A DNA stretch of 44,476 bases from an uncultured Pseudomonadota bacterium (lineage in GTDB: Bacteria; Pseudomonadota; Gammaproteobacteria; Burkholderiales; Burkholderiaceae). Below are positions 8,382-14,981 of the stretch, piece by piece; within the stretch, counting starts at the first letter, position 1; each line of letters starts with the position of its first letter. The translations under genes were made by a program, and so were the position numbers. The stretch covers positions 1 to 44,476 of the forward strand of contig CAMLIZ010000017.1 in assembly GCA_946480245.1 (NCBI GenBank). Reading direction: 5' to 3'. Under the pieces are notes generated by a model. It was not told the DNA's origin and ran no database searches. It saw nothing but the letters and a program-made list of their open reading frames with translations.

Positions 8382-8421
8382 TCGTCATGGTGCGGTCATC
8401 GCCGCGTCACCCGCGGGTCAC
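8382..8421 (+). promoter_or_regulatory. tandem Pho-box-like direct repeats (candidate PhoB site)
   Basis: Four 7-mers ending in GTCAT or GTCAC occur at 8382-8388, 8393-8399, 8404-8410 and 8415-8421, each separated by exactly 4 bp, giving a strict 11-bp period. The E. coli Pho box is two CTGTCAT-type 7-mers with the same 4-bp spacing, so this is equivalent to two boxes in tandem. The array ends 24 bp before the ATG of the metallophosphoesterase gene. The spacing is seen directly in the sequence; PhoB binding is inferred. Confidence 0.7.
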
Positions 8422-8445
8422 GGTGCGCCGCCAGCATGCCGGCTC

Positions 8446-9312
8446 ATGCAAGCGCAGGCTTCCTCCGACCCCGCCGAAGGCGCACTGCGCGTTCGCACGG
8501 TGTGGATCTCCGACCTGCACCTCGGCACGCCCGGCTGCCAGGCGCAAGCGCTGCTCGCGTTCCTGAAGCACGTGGAGTGCGACACGCTGTACCTCGTGGG
8601 CGACATCATCGACGGCTGGCAGCTGCGGCGCACCTGGTACTGGCCGCAGGCCCACAACGACGTGGTGCAGAAGCTGCTGCGCAAGGCGCGCAAGGGCACG
8701 CGCGTGCTGTTCGTGCCCGGCAACCACGACGAGTTCGCGCGCAAGTACGTGACGCACAACTTCGGCGGCATCGACGTGGTGGAGGATTGCATCCACGTCA
8801 CTGCCGATGGCCGCCGCCTGTGGGTGACGCATGGCGACCTGTTCGACGGCGTAATCCAGTGTGCCAAGTGGCTGGCGCACGTCGGCGACACGCTGTACGA
8901 GCTCACCCTCAAGCTGAACCGCCACCTGAACTCGCTGCGCGCGCGCTTGGGCCTGCCGTACTGGAGCTTGTCGAAATACCTCAAGCTCAAGGTCAAGCGC
9001 GCCGTTAGTTACGTCAGCGACTTCGAGCACGCGGTGGCGCGCGAGGCGCGCAAGCGCGGCGTGCATGGCGTGGTGTGCGGCCATATCCACCATGCGGAGC
9101 TCCGTGACATCGACGGCGTGCTGTATGCCAACGATGGGGATTGGGTCGAGAGCCTGACCGCACTGGTGGAGCACGCCGATGGCTACCTCGAGATCCTCGA
9201 CTGGGCGGCGCTGGCGCGCCTGCCCCAGGCAGCGGGCGCGTTGCCACCACCACCCGCGGCCGAGCCAGTGCTCGACCCGCTGCCGATGCCGTTGCGCACG
9301 CTGCTGCGATGA
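8446..9312 (+). CDS. PlcP/LpxH-type metallophosphoesterase (likely phospholipase C-like lipid-remodelling enzyme)
   Basis: 288 residues, calcineurin-like metallophosphoesterase. Metal-binding motifs appear in the standard order: SDLHLG (22-27), GDIIDGW (52-58), GNHDE (92-96), HGD (129-131) and GHIHH (212-216). Length and the blocks WYWPQAHNDVVQKLLRKARKG and YWSLSKYLKLKVK fit the UDP-2,3-diacylglucosamine-pyrophosphatase-like group that includes PlcP, the phospholipase C of Sinorhizobium and marine bacteria that removes the head group from phospholipids during phosphate starvation; canonical LpxH is shorter. The gene overlaps the next glycosyltransferase gene by ATGA, the arrangement known for PlcP with Agt. 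A four-fold Pho-box-like array lies just upstream. No Shine-Dalgarno precedes ATG 8446; the next in-frame start would cut into the metal site. A lipid A role (LpxH) is the alternative. Confidence 0.85.
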   Translation: MQAQASSDPAEGALRVRTVWISDLHLGTPGCQAQALLAFLKHVECDTLYLVGDIIDGWQLRRTWYWPQAHNDVVQKLLRKARKGTRVLFVPGNHDEFARKYVTHNFGGIDVVEDCIHVTADGRRLWVTHGDLFDGVIQCAKWLAHVGDTLYELTLKLNRHLNSLRARLGLPYWSLSKYLKLKVKRAVSYVSDFEHAVAREARKRGVHGVVCGHIHHAELRDIDGVLYANDGDWVESLTALVEHADGYLEILDWAALARLPQAAGALPPPPAAEPVLDPLPMPLRTLLR

Positions 9313-10355
9313 AGATCGCGCTCGTCACCGACGCCTGGCTGCCGCAGGTCAACGGCGTGGTCACCACCTTGCTGGAACTGGTGAAGGGGCTGGAGGTTCG
9401 CGGCCACGACGTGGTGGTGATCGAGCCCTCCGGCTTTCGCCGCTACCGTTGCCCGGGTTACCGCGAGATCGAACTCGCGTGGCGCCCCGGGGCGCGCGTG
9501 GCACGCCTGCTCGACGAGGCCGGCGCCGATGCGATCCACATCGCTACCGAAGGCCCGCTGGGCAGCGCGGCTCGGCGCCATTGCCTGCGCCGCGGGCTCG
9601 CGTTCACCACGGCCTTCCACACGCGTTTTCCGGACATCCTGGCCAAGGCGCTGCACATCCCGCCGGACTGGGCGTATGCGTGGTTCCGCCGCTTCCATGC
9701 GCCGTCGTCCGGCGTGATGGTGCCCACCGAAGGCATGTTGGAGCTGCTGCGCGGGCATCGCTTCGCCAACCTGCGCGCCTGGTCGCACGGCGTGGACCTG
9801 CGCCTGTTCCAGCCACGCGACCCGATCCCGCTCGACCTGCCGCGCCCGGTGTGGCTGTACGTGGGCCGGGTGTCCTATGAGAAGAACCTGGACGCCTTCC
9901 TGCAGCTCGAGCTGCCCGGCTCGAAGCTGGTCTACGGCACCGGGCCGGTGCTGGAGACGCTGCAGGGGCGCTATCCCGACGTGCACTGGCGCGGCATCGT
10001 GCCGCGCAGCGAACTGCCGCACATCTACAGCGCGGCCGACGTGTTCGTGTTTCCCAGCCGCAGCGAGACCTTCGGCCTGGTGATGCTGGAGGCGATGGCC
10101 TGCGGCACGCCGGTGGCGGCGTTCCCGGTGGCCGGCCCGCTCGACGTGGTGGGCCCCTCCGACGGCGGCGTGCTGAACGATGACCTGCGCCAGGCCGCGC
10201 TGCAGGCGCTGCAGTTGCCGTCCGACGGCCCGCGGCGCCGCGCGCTGCAGTTCGATTGGGAGCAGGTGTGCGAGCAGTTCGTCGCATTCCTGGTACCGGC
10301 GCGTCGCGGCGCAGCGATGCCGCACAGCGCGGCGGCGGCGTCGCTGCCCCTCTGA
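9309..10355 (+). CDS. GT4-family glycosyltransferase (Agt-like)
   Basis: 348 residues with the two-Rossmann GT-B architecture. The N-terminal half starts MKIALVTDAWLPQVNGVV with the glycine-rich acceptor-side loop. The C-terminal half has LYVGRVSYEKNL (183-194) and the retaining-enzyme EX7E signature in SETFGLVMLE (Glu253 and Glu261). It begins on the ATG that overlaps the stop of the metallophosphoesterase gene (ATGA), so the two are translationally coupled. GT4 enzymes of this sort transfer a sugar from a nucleotide donor; in PlcP-Agt loci the acceptor is diacylglycerol, giving mono-glycosyl lipids. The donor sugar cannot be read from the sequence. An alpha-mannosyltransferase role in another glycolipid or glycan is possible. 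Confidence 0.85.
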   Translation: MKIALVTDAWLPQVNGVVTTLLELVKGLEVRGHDVVVIEPSGFRRYRCPGYREIELAWRPGARVARLLDEAGADAIHIATEGPLGSAARRHCLRRGLAFTTAFHTRFPDILAKALHIPPDWAYAWFRRFHAPSSGVMVPTEGMLELLRGHRFANLRAWSHGVDLRLFQPRDPIPLDLPRPVWLYVGRVSYEKNLDAFLQLELPGSKLVYGTGPVLETLQGRYPDVHWRGIVPRSELPHIYSAADVFVFPSRSETFGLVMLEAMACGTPVAAFPVAGPLDVVGPSDGGVLNDDLRQAALQALQLPSDGPRRRALQFDWEQVCEQFVAFLVPARRGAAMPHSAAAASLPL

Positions 10356-10419
10356 CACCGCAGGCACGCCGTTAGCATGTGGGCCGGAGGCTTGGCCTCC
10401 AGCAACTGCCATCGAATCC

Positions 10420-10872
10420 ATGGATCTTCTGCTCTGGCGTCATGCCGACGCCTTCGATGCCCACGCCGGCGAGGACGACCTGCAACGAGCGCTCACGCCC
10501 GAGGGCGAACGCCAGGCCGCGCGCATGGCGGCCTGGCTCGCGCCGCTGTTGCCGGCCGATGCGCGCATCCTGGTGAGCCCCGCGCGGCGCACACAGCAGA
10601 CGGCGCAGGCGCTGGGCCGGCCGTTCGAAACGGTGCCGGCCCTGGCTTCCGGCGCGCAGCCGGCGGCGTTGCTGCGGGCCTGCGGCTGGCCCAGGGCGCG
10701 TGGCACCGCGTTGCTTGTGGGCCATCAACCCACGCTCGGCCTGCTGGCGGCCTGGCTGCTGTGCGGGCACCAGCAGCACTGGTCGGTGCCGCGCGCGTCG
10801 GTATGGTGGCTGCGCCATCACCATGACGGGCGCGCCGACCTGGTGACCATGCGCAACCCCGAGCTGCCCTGA
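10420..10872 (+). CDS. SixA-like histidine phosphatase
   Basis: 150 residues, histidine-phosphatase superfamily. The catalytic RH pair is in LLLWRHADA (His8), the second arginine in LVSPARRTQQTA and the second His in LLVGHQPTLG. The short length matches SixA, which dephosphorylates phosphohistidine, rather than the larger phosphoglycerate mutases. The ATG at 10420 is preceded by a small GGAGGC-TTG-GCCTCC hairpin (10386-10400) and no clear ribosome-binding site. It follows the glycosyltransferase gene by 64 bp and could belong to the same transcript. The natural phospho-His target is unknown; the hybrid kinase at 2983-4782 is not obviously linked. Confidence 0.85.
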   Translation: MDLLLWRHADAFDAHAGEDDLQRALTPEGERQAARMAAWLAPLLPADARILVSPARRTQQTAQALGRPFETVPALASGAQPAALLRACGWPRARGTALLVGHQPTLGLLAAWLLCGHQQHWSVPRASVWWLRHHHDGRADLVTMRNPELP

Positions 10873-10920
10873 GAGTTCCTAGAATCACGCCTCGCCGACT
10901 GCTCGGCCAAGGAGTGCTGG

Positions 10921-11796
10921 ATGTATCGCAAAGACCTCGACAGCCTGTTGCCGGCTCTGGCACTGAACCGCCGCGACTTCATGCAAACAGCGGTAGGCAG
11001 CGGCTTTGCGGCAGCCGTGCTGCCGGTGGCGGCCCAGACGGTGATTCACACCGACACGCGTGGCCTCACGGCCGGCCCCGTCACCATCCCGGTCGGCAAC
11101 TTCCACATGCCGGCCTACCGGGCCGCGCCCCAGGGGCGCACCAATCTGCCGGTGATCCTGGTGGTCAGCGAGATCTTCGGCGTGCACGAGCACATTGCCG
11201 ATGTGGCGCGCCGCTTCGCCAAGCTGGGTTACCTGGCGATTGCGCCGGAGCTCTTCGTTCGCCAGGGCGACGCGAAGAGCTACACCGAGATGTCGCGCCT
11301 GATGAGCGAGGTGATCGCCAAGACGCCCGACGAGCAGGTGATGGGCGACCTCGACGCCGCTGCCGCCTGGGCCAAGACCCAGGGCGGCGATCTCAGCAGG
11401 CTCGGCGTCACCGGCTTTTGCTGGGGCGGGCGCATCGTGTGGCTGTACAGCGCGCATAACCCCGGCGTGCAGGCCGGGGTGGCGTGGTACGGCCGGCTGG
11501 TGGGCACGCCGACGACGCTGCAGCCTCAGAACCCGATTGACGTGGTCGGCAAGCTGCATGCGCCGGTGCTCGGCCTGTACGGCGGCAAGGACCAGGGCAT
11601 TCCGCTCGATACGGTCGACAAGATGAAGGCCGCGCTTGCCCAAGGCAATGCCGCTGCGCGTGCCTCGCAGTTCGTGATCTACCCCGACGCGGGGCATGCT
11701 TTCAACGCCGACTACCGGCCGAGCTACGTGCACGATGCGGCGGTCGATGGCTGGGCGCGCTGCGTGGCCTGGTTGCGCGAGCAGAAGGTGGCCTGA
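10921..11796 (+). CDS. Tat-exported dienelactone hydrolase family protein
   Basis: 291 residues, alpha/beta hydrolase. The N-terminus has a twin-arginine motif NRRDFMQ (16-22) followed by a hydrophobic run ending VAAQ, so export by Tat to the periplasm is predicted. The dienelactone-hydrolase triad is complete: nucleophile Cys167 in GFCWGG, Asp224 in GKDQG and His259 in AGHAF; Glu84 in VSEIFG matches the glutamate that tunes the cysteine. AAGGAG at 10909-10914, six nt before the ATG, fixes the start. Family members hydrolyse small lactones or esters; substrate unknown. A strong terminator follows, so it is probably a single-gene unit on its 3' side. Confidence 0.9.
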   Translation: MYRKDLDSLLPALALNRRDFMQTAVGSGFAAAVLPVAAQTVIHTDTRGLTAGPVTIPVGNFHMPAYRAAPQGRTNLPVILVVSEIFGVHEHIADVARRFAKLGYLAIAPELFVRQGDAKSYTEMSRLMSEVIAKTPDEQVMGDLDAAAAWAKTQGGDLSRLGVTGFCWGGRIVWLYSAHNPGVQAGVAWYGRLVGTPTTLQPQNPIDVVGKLHAPVLGLYGGKDQGIPLDTVDKMKAALAQGNAAARASQFVIYPDAGHAFNADYRPSYVHDAAVDGWARCVAWLREQKVA

Positions 11797-11815
11797 CCGA
11801 GGCGTCTCCCTGCCC

Positions 11816-11848
11816 ACCGCGCCGCTGCCCGCGGCGCGGTTTCGTTTT
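11816..11848 (+). terminator. intrinsic terminator after the dienelactone hydrolase gene
   Basis: A perfect 10-bp stem (ACCGCGCCGC at 11816-11825 with GCGGCGCGGT at 11831-11840), a 5-nt loop, then TTCGTTTT. It ends only 22 bp before the start of the ZIP transporter gene, leaving almost no room for a separate promoter downstream. Confidence 0.8.
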
Positions 11849-11870
11849 GTACGAACCGGATGAACCGCCG

Positions 11871-12644
11871 ATGACCTTGCTGTACATCGTGCTCGCCACC
11901 TTGCTGGGCGGGCTGCTGTCGGTGCTGATCGCGGCCAGCCTCACGGTGAACCTGCTGGGCCGCGTGGTCAAGAGCCTGGTCAGCTTTTCCACCGGCGTGC
12001 TGCTCGGCACCGCGCTGCTGCAGATCCTGCCCGAGGCGTTCGAGAGCAAGGCCAGCCCGCACTCGCTGTTCCTCACCCTGCTGGTCGGGCTGCTGTTCTT
12101 CTTTCTGCTTGAGAAGGCCGAGCTGTACCGCCATGGCCATCATCACGAGGGGGACGGGCACGCGCATCACCACCACTTCGACGCCGAGCAAGCGGGGCGG
12201 GGCGGCTGGAGCGTGCTGCTGGGCGACAGCATCCACAACTTCTGCGACGGCATCCTGATCGCCGCGGCGTTTCTCACCGACCTGCGGCTGGGAGCGATGA
12301 CCGCGCTGGCGATCATCGCGCACGAGATTCCGCAGGAGGTGGGCGACTACATCGTGCTGCTTCACGCCGGCCTGAGCCGCAGGCGGGCGCTGGCCTACAA
12401 CGCCGTCTCGGGCCTGGCCGCCGTGGTGGGTGGCGCAGTGGGCTACTTCGTGGTGGGCCCGTGGGAGGCGCTGTTCCCGTACCTGCTGGTCGTGGCGTCC
12501 AGCAGCTTCGTGTACGTGGCAGTGGCCGACCTGATCCCCCAACTGCAGCGCCGGCTGCCGCTGCGCGACACCGCGTCGCAACTGCTATGGCTGGCGGTGG
12601 GCTTGAGCGTGGTGCTGGTGATCTCGCAGTTCATGCACCACTGA
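11871..12644 (+). CDS. ZIP family divalent metal transporter
   Basis: 257 residues with about eight membrane segments. The metal-pathway motifs of the family are both present: DSIHNFCDG in the fourth segment and AHEIPQEVGD in the fifth. The cytoplasmic loop between segments three and four is His-rich (HGHHHEGDGHAHHHH), as in zinc and iron carriers. The ATG at 11871 is preferred because the protein then starts directly with the first membrane segment; an in-frame TTG at 11847 lies within the terminator's U-tract. Zinc is the most likely cargo by family, but other divalent ions are possible. No Zur- or Fur-type palindrome was seen upstream. The stop is six bp from the convergent stress-protein gene. 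Confidence 0.92.
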   Translation: MTLLYIVLATLLGGLLSVLIAASLTVNLLGRVVKSLVSFSTGVLLGTALLQILPEAFESKASPHSLFLTLLVGLLFFFLLEKAELYRHGHHHEGDGHAHHHHFDAEQAGRGGWSVLLGDSIHNFCDGILIAAAFLTDLRLGAMTALAIIAHEIPQEVGDYIVLLHAGLSRRRALAYNAVSGLAAVVGGAVGYFVVGPWEALFPYLLVVASSSFVYVAVADLIPQLQRRLPLRDTASQLLWLAVGLSVVLVISQFMHH

Positions 12645-12650
12645 GCGGGG

Positions 12651-13085
12651 TCAGCGCACCACGAGCACCGGCACGGTGGTGTGGGTGAGAACCTTCTGCG
12701 TCTCGCTGCCCAGCAGCAGCGCCGCCATGCCGCGCCGGCCGTGCGAGGCCATCACGATCAGGTCACAGCCCTGCTCCTTGGCGAAATCCACGATCGCTTC
12801 CCACGGGTGCAGCGCTTCCACGGTGTTCGCCTCGCAAGGTACATCGGCGGCGCGGGCCGTCTCCACCACCTGATTGACGCGGCTGGTGGCGATGCGCTCC
12901 TGCGCGTCGTAGAACTCCTGCGGCGGCGTCGGCTGCATCTCGGAGATCGCGCTGTACGGGAAGGGCTCCTTCACGCTGATCGTGTACAGGCGGGCGCCGA
13001 GCTTGCGCGCCAGCGCAACAGCAGCCTCCACTGCCTTCAACGTGACGTCGGAACCGTCGGTCGGAACCAGGATGCGCTCGTACAT
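12651..13085 (-). CDS. universal stress protein (UspA family)
   Basis: 144 residues, a single Usp domain. It opens MYERILVPTDGSD and ends with the ATP-binding-class signature ASHGRRGMAALLLGSET followed by VPVLVVR, so it probably binds ATP and is soluble. GGAGGT at 13090-13095, four nt upstream of the ATG, is close to a perfect ribosome-binding site and fixes the start at 13085; an in-frame ATG at 13097 is therefore rejected. It is monocistronic: the upstream neighbour ends at 13153 and the downstream gene is convergent. A 17-bp dyad lies 19 bp before the start. Confidence 0.93.
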   Translation of the reverse strand: MYERILVPTDGSDVTLKAVEAAVALARKLGARLYTISVKEPFPYSAISEMQPTPPQEFYDAQERIATSRVNQVVETARAADVPCEANTVEALHPWEAIVDFAKEQGCDLIVMASHGRRGMAALLLGSETQKVLTHTTVPVLVVR

Positions 13086-13103
13086 GCTCACCTCCATGCG
13101 TTG

Positions 13104-13120
13104 ACACTGGCTTGCAGTGT
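13104..13120. promoter_or_regulatory. 17-bp dyad upstream of the universal stress gene
   Basis: ACACTG at 13104-13109 is repeated inverted as CAGTGT at 13115-13120 with a 5-bp spacer. It sits between the start of the stress gene and the end of the sulfurtransferase gene, either as an operator or as a leader hairpin. The binding factor is unknown. Confidence 0.3.
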
Positions 13121-13152
13121 TGCCGCAACGGTAGGGAAGGGCTTGCGCGGCG

Positions 13153-14019
13153 TCAAGAACGTTCTACGGGCCGGGCAGGGTCGGCCGACCATTCGCTCCA
13201 CGAGCCGGGGTACAGCGTGGTGCCGCCCAGGCCGGCATGCTCCATCGCCAGCAGGTTGTGGCAGGCGGTGACGCCGGAACCGCACTGGTGCACCACGGGC
13301 GCCCCTGTTCGGCCGGCCAGCAGCGCATCGAACTCGGCGCGCAACTGCGCGGCGGGCTTGAAGCGGCCGTCGGAACCGAGGTTCAGCTGCAGGAAGCGGT
13401 TCAGGGCGCCGGGGATATGTCCGGCCACGCGGTCCAGCGGCTCCACCTCGCCGCGGTAGCGCTCGGGCGCGCGTGCATCGATGACGGTGAGCGTGGGCAG
13501 GCGCTGCAGCAGCGCATCGGCCTCCAGCGTGGGCATCGCCGGCGAGGGCGTGGCCGGGTAGGGTGCCGTGTGGGTGCCGCGTGCTGCCGGCTCAGTGGCC
13601 AGCGCACCGCCGGCGGCAACCCAAGCCGGCAGCCCGCCGTCGAGCACGGCCACGGCCGTGTGACCCAACCAGCGCAGCATCCACCAGGCGCGCGCGGCGT
13701 AGCTGCCGCCACTGGCGTCGTAAGCCACTACCTGGGTCTGCCGGGTGATGCCGAGCGCCCCGGCGAGGGCGGCCATGCCTTCGCGCGATGGCAGCGGATG
13801 CCGGCCTCGAAAGCGGCCGCTCGGGTCGACCTTGGCATCCGAGAGATCGCGTTCCAGATGCAGGTAGTGGGCGGCGGGCAGGTGGCCTGCGGCGTAGGCG
13901 CGCTCGCCGGCGGTCGGGTCCCCCAGGTCGAAGCGACAGTCCAGCAGCACCAGCCGTGTGCGGGTATCGAGCTGCGAGCGCAGTTGCTCTACGGAGATCA
14001 GCGTGGTGTAGGTCGTCAT
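13153..14019 (-). CDS. sseA: 3-mercaptopyruvate/thiosulfate sulfurtransferase (tandem rhodanese)
   Basis: 288 residues with two rhodanese domains. The N-terminal domain (1-140) is inactive. The C-terminal domain carries the catalytic Cys246 in the loop QCGSGVTAC; CGSGVT is the form typical of 3-mercaptopyruvate sulfurtransferases, against CRxGxR in thiosulfate enzymes. RGRHPLPS between the domains is also typical. It would move sulfur from mercaptopyruvate to cyanide or thiols in the cytoplasm. The ATG is eight nt after the stop of the EamA exporter gene and has no Shine-Dalgarno, so coupling to that gene is likely. The association with a thiol/cysteine-type exporter is possible but not shown. 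Confidence 0.92.
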   Translation of the reverse strand: MTTYTTLISVEQLRSQLDTRTRLVLLDCRFDLGDPTAGERAYAAGHLPAAHYLHLERDLSDAKVDPSGRFRGRHPLPSREGMAALAGALGITRQTQVVAYDASGGSYAARAWWMLRWLGHTAVAVLDGGLPAWVAAGGALATEPAARGTHTAPYPATPSPAMPTLEADALLQRLPTLTVIDARAPERYRGEVEPLDRVAGHIPGALNRFLQLNLGSDGRFKPAAQLRAEFDALLAGRTGAPVVHQCGSGVTACHNLLAMEHAGLGGTTLYPGSWSEWSADPARPVERS

Positions 14020-14027
14020 CGGTACGG

Positions 14028-14924
14028 TCACGAATCGGTGGCAGGCAAGGTGGAATCGGCAGGTGCCTTCTGGCTGCGCAACAGGGTGGCGGCGAGGCCG
14101 GCGCCGACGATCAACAGCATGCCGGCCAGCGCCATCCAGGTAACAGGATCGTGGAACAGCCACACGCCGTAGAGGAACGAGAACACGATGCCCAGGTACT
14201 GCAGGCTGGCGTTGGACAGCGTGCGGCCGATGGCATAGGCACGGGTCATCAGGATCTGCGCCACGGTGGCCAGCACCCCGGTGGCCAGCAGCAGGAGCAG
14301 GCCCGCTGCGCTGTGAGCCGACATGCCCGTCCACAGCGTGGAGATGGCGCCGGCCGCAACGCCGCCGAGCGAGAAGTAGAAGACCACGCGGTACTCCGGC
14401 TCGCCGGCGCGCCCCAGCGCGGTGACCTGCAGGTAGGCCAGCGCCGACAGCATGCCCGACAGCAGCCCCAGCACGCCGCCCCACAGTTGCTGCTGCTCCA
14501 GCGTGGGCCGCAGCACGAGCGCGACGCCGGCAAAGCCGATCAGCACGGTGGCGATCAGCCGGCCATCGAGGCGCTGCCGGCTCGAGCCCACCATCACCGC
14601 CCCGCCGATCAGGAACAACGCCATCCACACCGACGACATGTAGTTCAGCGTGACCGCGGTGGCGAGCGGAAGGTGGCCGATGGCATAGAACCACAGGCAC
14701 AGCGCGCACACGCCGCTGAGGGAGCGCCAGAAGTGCATCGCCGGCACGGCGGTGCGCAGACTGCCGCCGCGCACGCGCGTCATCGTGGCGATGAAGACGG
14801 CGCCGATCAGTCCGCGATAGAGCACGATCTCGCCGGTGGCGTAGTGCGCCGAGGCGAGCTTGACGCACACGCCCATCGTCGAGAACAGCAGCGACGCCAG
14901 AACCATCAACAGCGGGGCAGACAT
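14028..14924 (-). CDS. EamA/DMT-superfamily transporter
   Basis: 298 residues with ten hydrophobic segments arranged as two EamA repeats (about 5-140 and 150-285). The first repeat begins MSAPLLMVLASLLFSTMGVCVKL, and the second contains the conserved small-residue helix LLATGVLATVAQILMTRAYAIG. Members export amino acids, nucleosides or other metabolites; no substrate can be assigned. It lies between the Rieske oxygenase gene (57 bp upstream, with a UUCG-loop terminator between them) and sseA (8 nt downstream). It may therefore be transcribed both by partial read-through and from its own promoter. Confidence 0.9.
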   Translation of the reverse strand: MSAPLLMVLASLLFSTMGVCVKLASAHYATGEIVLYRGLIGAVFIATMTRVRGGSLRTAVPAMHFWRSLSGVCALCLWFYAIGHLPLATAVTLNYMSSVWMALFLIGGAVMVGSSRQRLDGRLIATVLIGFAGVALVLRPTLEQQQLWGGVLGLLSGMLSALAYLQVTALGRAGEPEYRVVFYFSLGGVAAGAISTLWTGMSAHSAAGLLLLLATGVLATVAQILMTRAYAIGRTLSNASLQYLGIVFSFLYGVWLFHDPVTWMALAGMLLIVGAGLAATLLRSQKAPADSTLPATDS

Positions 14925-14954
14925 GGCGGCCGATGGTAGCCGGGCAAATGAAGA

Positions 14955-14972
14955 CAGGCCCCGAAGGGCCTG
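14955..14972 (-). terminator. UUCG-loop terminator between the Rieske oxygenase and EamA genes
   Basis: On the minus strand CAGGCCC-TTCG-GGGCCTG makes a 7-bp GC-rich stem with the very stable UUCG tetraloop, followed by TCTTCATTTG. It lies 9 bp after the oxygenase stop and would reduce expression of the downstream exporter and sulfurtransferase genes relative to the oxygenase. Confidence 0.6.
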
Positions 14973-14981
14973 CGCTGCAAC

